Of a DNA stretch of 64,000 nucleotides, positions 47,944 through 57,473 are shown piece after piece. Source of the stretch: Eurosta solidaginis (Eukaryota; Arthropoda; Insecta; Diptera; Tephritidae); the NCBI RefSeq assembly GCF_040869045.1, contig NC_090320.1, positions 119,669,112-119,733,111 of the forward strand. Reading direction: 5' to 3'. The notes under the pieces were generated by a model, which saw nothing but the letters and a program-made list of their open reading frames with translations, was not told the origin of the DNA and did no database searches. A program made the position numbers and the translations under genes. Each line of letters opens with the position of its first letter. Within the stretch, counting starts at the first letter, position 1.

Positions 47944-49889
47944 GGTTGGGGAGAGGAGAGAGGGGAGTGCCCTGTCTTTTGTAGAGGCGAGCTTTACAGA
48001 AGCGAGGACTTTAGAGAGATTGATTTAATGATCCTCGATGGAATAATCCATCGAGAAGGGTTTGTTACTTTTGTCATTTTCTTTGACGTATTAGTCGTTA
48101 TTTTTTAGGAGATTTTGAGTGAAAACGGATATTGGTGACATTAGTTGTGTGAGGTTTGATTCTGATGTTGAACTTTTTTGGTTAGGTAGTTTATTAGTTT
48201 GTGGGGTTGAACAGTTTATAGAGTGAGAGAGAGTAGAATTATTTTTAAAGTTGGTGCTTGAACTTGGCTTTTCGGTTAGATTGGTTGAGTGGTTTGTAAT
48301 GGTGTTTGTAGGTAAATTGGAGTCGGTGGGGTGGTTGTTTTTGGTAAGTGTTTTATCTTTAGGATTTGTGGCGTCTGTATTGGTGGATGTGCCATTTTTT
48401 ATGGTACTGGCGTAGGTATTTAGGCGTTGCGATGGTGGTAAGCTATTTTTGTATTTTAAGCGTGCTTCGCTCAGGCTGCATTTTTCAATGGTTTTAATTT
48501 TAAGGATTTCTCTGGCTTGGATAAACTTTGGACAGTTTCGGTCCGATGATGGGTGTTCTTCAGCGCAATTGGCGCATTGAGTTCTGACGCATGCGTCGGG
48601 ATTATGAGGCGGAAGGTTGCAATTGTCGCATATTGGGTTGCTGGTGCACCTTTTTTTGGTGTGCCCTAGTTTTTGGTAGCTCTTGCCACGCATTGGACTG
48701 GGAATATAAGGTTGCACCTTGACTTTGTACCATGCTACTTCTACCGATTGAGGCAGGCGGTATATATCAAAGGTTAGAATCATTTGCCCAGTGTGGATCG
48801 TTTGCCATCAATTTGGCGTGTAAATTTGTATACACCTGTGACATGTTGTTCTCTCATTTCGCGCACTATTTCGTCTTCTTCGACGTGCTTAAGGCAAGGG
48901 GCGTAGATTATGCCCTTTACCGCATTTAAAGTGTCATGTAATTTTACATAATTTTGCAAAGGCTAGGGAAAGACTTGGTTTTTAGAAATCTGTCTGCTAT
49001 TTGGGCGTTTCGCGCCAGCACAAGTAGATTACAATCACGGAGTTGAGTAACTGACTCTATTTCAGTTGATATGGCGTCAATAGACTTTTTGATTGCAAAT
49101 GCGCTTAGTTGGGATAGTGGTTTATCATTGTCCGCTGAGGATATGAGTAAGAATTTAGGGTTATAAGTTGTAGAGCACTTTTGCCGGAGTTGTGGGAAAT
49201 TGTCTTGTTTAGGGTTAATTTTTGGTTTCTTTCGATTTGGGTTGTCTAAATAATCGCTTAACGCGGAAAAGCGATTCGGTGACCTATCCGGAGGTCCCGG
49301 CGCCATTCTTATTGCTAAGATTTATGAAATTTTTAATTTAGTTAAACACGTGTGTTTGGTGAGAACAAAGGCGAATGAAGGTAAAGTAAACGAAAAAAAT
49401 TAACGGAACGTTAACACACTGACAAGATGCTAGTCACAACTATTTACTGCGAAAAACGACGTCTGAACGCTTTGAATGATAGTCGGCGACTGTACAATCA
49501 AAATAAATTAGTCATATATGTTCAGACACATTTTCTTAAAGGCGAATAAAATAAGATAAAATAAAATAAAATAACATAAAACAAAATTAGGTTAAATCAA
49601 AAGGAAATAAAATGAAATTAAATTAAATAAAACTAAGATGATATAACATACCACAAAGTACAATAAAATTAAACCAATTATACCCAAAAATCACAGAATC
49701 GATAGTAAATCACAATATAATGGGATAACTAAGACTATAAATAACACCTTTATGTCTTTGCTTACCAATTATCTGTTGGTTATCTACGTATTAAACTATT
49801 TTTGGATTTCCACCTTGTTCTCTGTCACGGTTCTGACTATTAATGTAAACTACTTTTGCCAAATTGTTGTGTTAGGAAGAATTTAATAA
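45951..49889 (-). mobile_element. Tandem duplicate of the I-clade LINE 5' part (unit B)
   Basis: A second copy of 42011-45950 in direct orientation, including the AT-rich leader. Unit B lacks the RT C-terminus and RNase H because the duplicated segment stops inside the RT. At the join the sequence runs from the leader AATTTAATAA directly into ATTGTATTATGTTGC of the RT. A 9- to 10-bp length difference (AATAATAAAA in unit A only, near 45800) distinguishes the leaders. Confidence 0.88.
48091..49306 (-). pseudogene. I-clade LINE ORF1 (unit B)
   Basis: Frames 48944-49306 and 48091-48783 match unit A almost exactly, with the same internal break after SLCKIM. One base present here near 48690 and absent in unit A puts MRGKSYQKLGHTKKRC in one frame with upstream sequence. 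Confidence 0.85.
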
Positions 49890-50039
49890 ATACAAAACAC
49901 AAATACCAATCAAAGGTAGATTAAACTTAAATACCATAAAATAGCTTAATTTGCCTCCTAATTGATTATTGCTAGGAATTAAGTCGTACCCTAAGTTTTT
50001 GTAACCTTGGATTTTTTTATAATGAGTTGTAATAATATA
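49308..50039. other. Unit B leader and AT-rich flank
   Basis: 49308-49889 is the duplicate of 45360-45950, with an AAATAAAATAAGATAAAAT-type low-complexity stretch. 49890-50039 is AT-rich without recognised content and may include the start of the Gypsy LTR. Confidence 0.6.
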
Positions 50040-50619
50040 GTTAAAGGGAATGCTGACTTCCTTATTTATTTAGAAGGCATAGGGTAATACAGGTAAGGGG
50101 ACACCGAAATTTTAGGTACGTCGGTGGCCATGGTTTTGAGGGTGGGCTATGCACCGGGCGTTGCAACAACACCAGCGGCGCCACCAAGTTATATTCGGCC
50201 CATTTCTTTTTTATTTTAATTTTTTTAGCGTTTTTTTCTATTTTTTTTTTGAATTTCAGCAGTTAGTAACCGGTCGTGTCCGGTTCGGTAATTTTTGTTT
50301 GCGTCTAGTTTTCTTTTGACTATTTTTTTTCGAATTTTAAAATTTGAATGTTTAACGGTCTGACCGTGGTATCCGGTTCGATCGGATGTCGTTTTAGTTT
50401 GAATTTCAAGCGTTTTGAGTCGTCTCTGCGCTTCTGTCGGTTTTTTTGAATTTTACAGCTGTTAGTTTTGAAAGGCATGATAGGAACTTTTTTGTTATGG
50501 CGCAGGAACGGTAAGGTTGGCAAGGACCCCGCCCAGCCGACTTGACTAGCCACTGTGCAACATCAGATCATGCCGACTGCCTTCCTTGCTGCTCCCATTG
50601 TAGATGCGATTCCATAACA
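50040..50619 (+). repeat. Gypsy-family LTR (5' limit uncertain)
   Basis: The right end is CCATAACA at 50619, followed by GA and a tRNA-Lys-type primer-binding site. The body matches the split older LTR at 8712-9024 and 22277-22500 in reverse orientation. The beginning is not certain and may be truncated by the I-clade LINE. Runs of T break up the central part. Confidence 0.7.
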
Positions 50620-50621
50620 GA

Positions 50622-50702
50622 TGGCGCCCAACGACTTGGTGTCCGAGGCACTGTCGCGATGACAGCTGCTGAGGGCGCCATAACAGATGGCGCCCAACGT
50701 GG
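50622..50702 (+). promoter_or_regulatory. Duplicated tRNA-Lys-type primer-binding site
   Basis: TGGCGCCCAACG at 50622-50633 and TGGCGCCCAACGTGG at 50688-50702 both fit the 3' end of tRNA-Lys (CTT). Each is preceded by CCATAACAGA, the LTR end plus two bases. The repeat period is 66 bp. The second site matches over more bases and is probably the original. Confidence 0.7.
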
Positions 50703-51825
50703 TTCCTGAGGCGCCGGGTGCGAGGGTCACTCCTGGTCAAACTGTGAAGTTGATCATCCTACCAGTCCGGGGTGAGCAGCCGCAGGAGCAGCCACCTGCG
50801 TTGCGGTGGGATGGTTAGACGGATCAGGGTGTCCGGAGTGATCATCGTCTCCGGTAGCTGTGGGATCCACGTGACTTAACGTCAGTCCTCCGGATTTTTG
50901 TATTCACCCGATGAGGCAGTGCTGAACGCACTTAGTTTTTTTTTTGGAGATTTGGGGTTTTTTGTTTTCCCGGAATTTGTTCGTTAGTCGGCTTAGGTAA
51001 AATATATGTCCGCTAATTGGGGTTTTTTTTGTTTTTTTAGAAAATTTTTATTTCTTTTTTTTGCCGAATTTGTGTTGTTGGTGTGAGTGTGTGAGTTGTA
51101 GGACCCCAGCTCATCCCACGTCTCAGGTGGCAACACATAGTGCCACCTGGATTGTGACGGGTTGAGCTGGGATTCAAAGTGGCACTCCTTTCTGTCCCAT
51201 CAGACTGGGGGAGTGGCTCCGAAACCGCTCCACCCATTGCGGCGGAGGCAGGAGAGGCGTGTCCAGTGAGAGTGAACGGGAGGCCTCAACACCCTCAACC
51301 AGTCCCAGGGGCGAGCCCCGGAGACTGCCCCTGCGTTGCGGCTGGGCGTGTTGAGACCAACCCGTGTGTGTCTGGAACTGACCCTAGTGGCCCCAACCAG
51401 TCTCGGAGGGGGGCCTTAAGACCCCCTCGCATTGCGGTTGGGAGCACTAGGGACAAGTATGAATGGATTTGTGTTTTTTTGCCTCTACCCTGCCTTCTAT
51501 TAAAGGGATGCGTCAGCATTCCCATTGTCATATAAAATTTATATATAACCACTTTTTTAGGTTTGAACATCTTTCGATACGATTATCGAAGAAGCATCAT
51601 TGTAGTTATTTGCTCGAATTTTTGTTCCCTCACGCTAAATCTTTTTTATATATATATACCTTTTTTTTGGAAACGAATCATCGTCTAGTATATAAGGTAA
51701 GGAGTGGTGAATTCTGACCTTCTCCTTAACCCCTAACTGCCTTACGTGCTGCAGTAAATAAAAGTTTTTTAATACCAATACCAGGATTTGACCAATTACA
51801 TCTTTTTCCCTGATTATAATGTCGC
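50703..51825 (+). other. Gypsy leader with GC-rich repeats
   Basis: The region lies between the primer-binding sites and gag. A motif of the form CCxxCRTTGCGGYKGG recurs near 50799, 51233, 51331 and 51427, in sequences with CCAGTCxCxGG neighbours, so part of the leader consists of diverged internal repeats. 51600-51825 is AT-rich. Confidence 0.45.
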
Positions 51826-53322
51826 GTGACCAGTCATTTGGGCACCCGGGCCGGAATACTCCGTTCGGGACTGCGAGGAACTTTAGAGGGCACCAGAACC
51901 GGGGCGGAAATAATAGGGGGGCTTTTTCAAAGACGTCCCCTGGTGATGCATACGCCATTATGTGGCCAGTATGGTGACCCCGCTAGGACGAATGCAGGCT
52001 CGGGCCTAAACGAGCCCTGCGAAAAATTGGATAGACCGGGAAGCACCAGTAATTTGAACGCGCCCCTACTAAACGCGCATGATATCTCGGGGCTAATGAC
52101 CAATGTATCGACCTACGCACCGAAGGGAGCTGGTGCTTTACCACCAAATCATGGAATCGGAAATTTTAGAGAAGCTGCAAGCGACAGGACGAATACCCCA
52201 GGGATCTATAACGAAGCTCCTCGTGGGGACTCGTGGGTGGAAGTATTACACCAGCTGTTCAGAACCTCTCAGGAAGAGATGCGGAGGGAGATGGGGACGA
52301 TCCGAAGCAATATGGACCAGCTCAACGCCGCTCTCGAATCTGCGCAGCAATCCATGTATTTGAACCGGAACGCGAATAGAACGGAACGCAACCCACTTCC
52401 AGCAGTAGTACCACCAATGAACCCTGCTCCGAGCAGCATAGTAGTGAAACCTCAAGAGTGGAAGATATCGTTCGACGGCACTGGAAGCGTGGCGGATTTT
52501 CTGTTTAAGCTAAATACCCTGTGTGAACGTACACAATGCACCGACGACCAGATAATGGCTAGCTTCCACCTATTCCTTTCTGGGCGGGCCGAAGAGTGGT
52601 ACTGGCTGTTCACGAAACAAAACTCAAATGCGACATATGCCTTTTTGTGCTACTCCTTAAAAAGAGAGTTCGGTACTTTAAAAAGTGACCACGAGATCAT
52701 GATGGAGATCTCCATGCGGAAGCAAAAAGCAAGTGAGTGCTATGACGTATTCCACATGGACATAATCTCCTTGAACGCGCGCTTAAGAGAACCCATGTCA
52801 TAGGTATTGCTGATTGACATCATAAAGAGGAACGTCAACAGTAGCCTTAAGCTGATGCTCTCCAACGCGGATGTAAGAACCCTTCATGATCTACACGATG
52901 TAGCACGCAGAGGAGAACAAGTGCTGAAGGAAAGCAAGCTGTTGGGAGCCACTCACCCAGGACGGCATGTGAACGAAGCCCGTGTGACAACCCCGGACAT
53001 GAGGATGGGAAGCGAGGACTGCGAAATGGATCCGCAGATAGAGGCGCTGGAATATCGGCGCAGCAGGAGACCGGACTATTCGGGAATCCAATGCTGGAAT
53101 TGTCAGGCAATGGGCCACTCATATATGTATGGTGAGGAACCCATTAGGAATCCTTTTTGTTTTAAATGTGGGTATAAGGGAGTACTTCTAAATGCCCTAG
53201 GGACCATCGCAGGCAGGGAAACCAGTACCCGAGCGAGAAGGCGGGGGAACCTCGTTCGGCATCATAGCTCCCACACCAGCCGGTGCTCGAGGCATCATCC
53301 CGTGCACCGAACCAGAGGGTGA
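51826..53322 (+). pseudogene. Gypsy Gag
   Basis: The capsid/nucleocapsid protein. The first 325 residues end at a TAG (52801-52803) and the same frame continues at once to 53322. A long Pro/Gly/Asn-rich N-terminus leads to the Retrotrans_gag core (WKISFDGTGSVADFLFKLNTLC, FLSGRAEEWYW, YSLKREFG). The nucleocapsid has CWNCQAMGHSYMYGEE, where the last Cys is replaced by Gly, and CFKCGYKG, the start of a second finger cut by a small deletion. The duplicate at 56193 keeps the second finger (CFKCGHKGVLTPKC). Confidence 0.82.
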
Positions 53323-53713
53323 ATCTCTGCATGGAGGTGGTGAGCTTCCGAGGTGCAGTAGTACCCTGGCGAAAGAACACCCAAATGTAATCGTAACCTT
53401 CCCGGACAGTACGGATAATACCAACATTTCTGAATCCGAGAGTCAAACGTCCTCATCCGCGATGGACGAGCCGATCAAAATTCTGCGACGCCGGCATATG
53501 GATGTCGCTTGCCAGACGCATTTTTCACCAAGTCTAGAAGAAAGGGAACATAGGTACGAACAAATAGGAAATGGTATTTTTGAACAATACCCGGTATCAG
53601 AAAATATTTTGAAGTGCAGGAAATGATACCACAGGAGAGTACAGAAGCGTAGACTGCTGCAAGCCACCACGTTAACGCTTACAGAGGATGAAAGGCCTCT
53701 CGTAAAGGCTAAA
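53323..53713 (+). other. Gag-protease linker, decayed
   Basis: Sequence shared with 56410-56733 (GGAGGTGGTGAGCTTCCGAGG, AAGAACACCCAAATGTAATC). It holds no long frame in this copy. Confidence 0.5.
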
Positions 53714-54032
53714 ATGAAAGATAGTTTCATTGTAGGGTTGTTGGACTCGGGAGCCAACGTCTCCATCTTGGAAAAAAATGGAGTAGAATTCCTAAGAGAT
53801 AACGGCTTCGATTATCAGCCCTTACATGCATTCGTATATACCGCGGGTGGCAGCAAACGAAAAATCTTAGGCTCAATATCCCTACCGGTCACTTTCAAGA
53901 ATACCACGAAGGTTATTCGTTTTTACCTTGTTCCTTCACTTCTCCAAGAAGCTTACTTCGGGGTAGATTTTTGGAGAGCATTTGCATTAGCTCCCGAAAT
54001 ATTCCCAAGCGTAGAGGGCATAGAGGTTAGAC
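53714..54032 (+). pseudogene. Gypsy aspartic protease
   Basis: The frame shows VGLLDSGANVSILE, the DSG active site of retropepsins, then YFGVDFWRAFALAPE near its end. It is cut at 54032 by the poly(T) run of an antisense LINE, so the protease-RT join is lost. Confidence 0.85.
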
Positions 54033-55115
54033 TTTTTTTTTTTTTTTTTTTAAAAGAACGTTGTGGCAGCGCGCTGCTCTCAAGTGGCCCAATGAAACCA
54101 GGCTAATCCTGTTCACGCGATCGATTTATATATATATATATAATAACTTTTTTTTATTTTTTTTTTTTTTATTTTGCCGAGTCTTTGATGGGCAGCGGTT
54201 TGTCAAGCGTCACGATCTGAGACTGCTCAGCTACAGAGAGAGGTGAGAACAATCTTTTTTTATAGAAAAAAGGGAGTCCGAGCTATCAAATGTGTTTGAG
54301 TGAGAGTTATAATCTTGGAATAAACGCCGAAAAGGTTCATTTTGTTCGAAATTCGTTCTACATTGTTTCAGCAGAAGAGGTTTGAAGTGTCTCTATGTCC
54401 GAGAGGGAACGCAAAAGTTCACTTCATTCAGAAGGAATGGGCTCGAAATTGATCCATTTAAAAGTTTTGTCATAAATATTACACCAAGAATTTCCCTTCG
54501 ACTAGCAAGAGTTGGAAGATTGATAAGCTTTAATCGATTAGTATAAGGTGGAAGATTAGTTAAAGAGTCCCATTGGAAGTTTCTTAAGGCAAATAGTAAA
54601 AATTGTTTTTGTATTGATTGTCTGCATGGACTTGATAACGCGGATTCCAAATTATCGAGCCGTATTCTAATATTGGCCTAACTAATGTTGTAAAAAGTGC
54701 TTTAGTTATGTAAGGGTCGTTAAATTCTTTTGACCACCGTTTAACAAATGCAAAAACACCTTTGCCTTTATTCATTGTAGCATTAATATGAAGATTGAAA
54801 CTAAGTTTGGAATCCATCCAAGTCAATAAAGTTATTTACATTTTCTAGACTATAGTTGTTAATTGTATATGAAGCTGGTGGCGAAACTCTCCGAGAAAAA
54901 CACACGAATTTACATTTTTTGAGATTGAGCGGCATATAATTTACATTGCACCAGGTAACCAAGTGATTTAAATCCATTTGAAGCAAGGAATGTTCCTCAA
55001 CGGAGGCACATGATTTGAAAAGTTTTACATCGCCTGCGTACATCAAAATTTTTGAGTATTTAATTGTACCAGATATATCGTTTATGAAAAGGAAGAATGA
55101 CTTAACCTCCATGAA
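54033..55115 (-). pseudogene. 5'-truncated LINE inserted between protease and RT
   Basis: Minus-strand frames at 54801-55112 (KSFFLFINDISGTIKYSKILMYAGDVKLF), 54584-54826 (VRPILEYGSIIWNP) and 54393-54650 are the RT C-terminal half of a CR1/Jockey-like LINE. The catalytic motif reads YAGD instead of YADD. A run of T at 54033-54051 is the poly(A) tail on the element's strand. Another T-rich stretch lies at 54147-54170. Confidence 0.8.
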
Positions 55116-56192
55116 TTGTCACCAACCCGGAAAATAGAATTGCAAAAGGTCATAGAGACGTTTCCTTCGTACGAAAAGTTAGGCCTGGGGCAAACTAAAT
55201 TAGTGGAGCATCACATTGACACCGGTGATGCCGTTCCTATAAAAGGCAAACATTTCCCTCTTTCGCCACCGAGGCAAGCCGAAGCTTTTAGCGAATTAGA
55301 CAGGTTACTCGAATTGGGAGTTATAGAAGAATCAAACTGTCCGTGGTGTAGTCCTGTGGTAGAAACCAGGCAAAGTTACGCTGTGCATAGATTCCAGGAA
55401 GGTCAACGCGGTGACTAAGAAGGACTCATACCCCCTGCCTCATATCAACGGCTTGTTGAGCAGACTGAAAGATACGCATTTTATTAGTGGCATTGAACTG
55501 AAGGACGCGTTCTTCCAGATCAAATTGACAGAGTCCTCCAAAGAAAAAACAGCATTCGCAGTTCCGGGGAGGCCTCTGTACCACTTCAAGGTAATGCCCT
55601 TTGGTCTGTGCAATGGACCGCAGACTATGAGTAGGCTGATGGACAAGGCAATCCCCTCGCGCCTGCGGGAGAATGTCTTCATCTACCTGGACGACCTGAT
55701 GGTACGTAGTACAAGTTTTGAAGACCACCTGAAAGTGCTGGCGGAAGTGGCAAAATGTTTGACAGACGCAGGTCTGACAATAAACGTAAAGAAAAGTAAA
55801 TTTCGTCAGAAGGAAATACGATACTTAGGGTATAGGCAGCGGGTGTTTGAAAGTGGATACAGGGAAAATAGAAGCGATGCAAAACTTCCCGATCCCTAAA
55901 TACCCTCGGCAAGTGCGGAGGTTTGTGGGCATAGCGAATTGGTACAGGGTATTTATTACCAATTTTGCTGACTTGGCAGGTCCCTTGACCGACTGTCTCC
56001 GTAAATCATCAGGCCCGTTCAAGTTTACCTCTGAAGCTATAGAGGCCTTCGAGAAACTAAAAGTAGCCTTGAGTTTCGCTCCTGTCTTGGCCCAACCAGA
56101 CTTTTCCAAAGAATTTGTAATACAATGCGACGCTTCCAAAATAGGTGTTGGCGGAGTGTTGTTCCAGGTCGATGATGAGGGCGCTGAGCTGA
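55116..56192 (+). pseudogene. Gypsy reverse transcriptase and RNase H start (copy 1)
   Basis: Frames 55116-55418 (HHIDTGDAVPIKGKHFPLSP, SNCPWCSPVV), 55411-55899 (KKDSYPLPHINGLLSRL, VMPFGLCNGPQTMSRLM, VFIYLDDLMV with catalytic YLDD) and 55847-56192 (RRFVGIANWYRVFI, FVIQCDASKIGVGGVLFQ) make up the RT and the beginning of RNase H. A frameshift after YLGYRQ is shared with the copy at 60490, so it predates the duplication. At 56192 the sequence jumps back to Gag. Confidence 0.87.
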
Positions 56193-56733
56193 GGTTGGAA
56201 TTGTCAGGCAATGGGCCACTCATATATGTATGGTGAGGAACCCATTAGGAATCCTTTTTGTTTTAAATGTGGGCATAAGGGAGTACTTACTCCTAAATGC
56301 CCTAGGGACCATCGCAGGCAGGGAAACCAGTACCCGAGCGAGAAGGCGGGGAACCTCGTTCGGCATCATAGCTCCCACACCAGCCGGTGCTCGAGGCGTC
56401 ATCCCGTGCACCGAACCAGAGGGTGAATCTCTGCATGGAGGTGGTGAGCTTCCGAGGTGCAGTAGTACCCTGGCGAAAGAACACCCAAATGTAATCGTAA
56501 CCTTCCGGACAGTACGGATAATACCAACAGTTCTGAATCCGAGAGTCACACGTCCTCATCCGCGATGGACGAGCCGATCAAAATTATGCGACGCCAGCAT
56601 AGGGATGTCGCTTGCCAGACGCATTTTTCACCAGGTCTAGAAGGGAACATAGGTACGAACAAATAGGAAATGGTATTTTTGAACAATACCCGGTATCAGA
56701 AAATATTTTGAAGTGCAGGAAAAGATACCACCT
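56193..56733 (+). pseudogene. Gypsy Gag nucleocapsid fragment (duplicate)
   Basis: This matches 53091-53631 closely, beginning GGAATTGTCAGGCAATGGGC. It keeps the second zinc finger, CFKCGHKGVLTPKC, which is deleted in the first copy, and the same Gly in place of Cys (MYGEE). It ends where the 5' end of LINE copy B begins. Confidence 0.82.
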
Positions 56734-56816
56734 TCCCAAGGCAGTCGGTTCTATGTACCGGAGCGACTCGGGATTTTCCCGACCAAGGACTGTAATTTAG
56801 GTGTGACCCCATTTAA

Positions 56817-57377
56817 TTTGTTCGTCCCTCCCACAAATTGTCATCCTCCCAGCAGCTCCTTCCAGCAGGATTGCTCCATGCTCTCTTACTCCGGGAAGGC
56901 ATCGAATCCAATCCGGGTCCGTCTCCTGAGAAATGGTTTTGCTGCATCTGCCGGAAAAGAATCTTTTTAGGACGGCCATACTCTGTTCAGTGTGTCTCGT
57001 GCAAGGGATGGTTGGATCGGACAGGTTGTTCTGGCTTGATCCCAAAACCCGACGTCCACGTAACTTTTATAAATCTTTTGTGGCTCCTTGCTGTTCACGA
57101 CCCAAGGGCGTCCCGTAGATTACGCCTAAGCGCGCCCCCCCCCCCCCCCCCCCCCCCCCCCCACTTCCTTCCAGCAGCCTCGCTGCTCAGCAAGCCACAA
57201 CAAGTACCCGCTGCTGCTCGCGCCCCACGGCGCCAACAACTCAAGCAGCTGATACCACTCATAACTACTACCTTCGTAGTAGAGTTGGTAGCAATGCTGA
57301 GCATCAGCCCCTGCCCCCGTCTTCTCGCCCCCTCTTTTCCGGCAGCAATCGTGCAGGTCAGGGAAACACACTCTTAG
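56817..57377 (+). pseudogene. LINE copy B ORF1 with 2A-like motif and PHD-like finger
   Basis: The frame, open from 56817, reads LLREGIESNPGPSP, then WFCCICRKRIF and VQCVSCKGWLDRTGCSGL. IESNPGP (in 56898-56921) is the core of a 2A ribosome-skipping peptide, as described at the N-termini of several non-LTR ORFs. The cysteine pattern that follows is PHD-like, with an Asp where a His is usual (GWLDRTGC). A run of 28 C bases (57135-57162) lies inside the frame and encodes polyproline, so the downstream frame is uncertain. Confidence 0.65.
57135..57162 (+). repeat. Poly(C) run of 28 bases
   Basis: An uninterrupted homopolymer C tract in the LINE ORF1 region. Its length may be inaccurate in the assembly. 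Confidence 0.85.
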
Positions 57378-57473
57378 TCCCTACCTCCGTTTGCACCGTC
57401 TGCCAGCACAGAATATATAGGTTGCGACATCCGCCCAATGCAGCTCCTGCCTTGGGTGATGCCACTTTCCTAG

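Noticed and set aside
53162..53446. Open frame on the minus strand inside the Gypsy Gag region.
   Set aside because: It mirrors the Gag coding strand, has no family motif, and recurs only because that segment is duplicated at 56220-56559.
57095..57371. Minus-strand frames with polyglycine tracts.
   Set aside because: They are the antisense of the 28-base C run in LINE ORF1.
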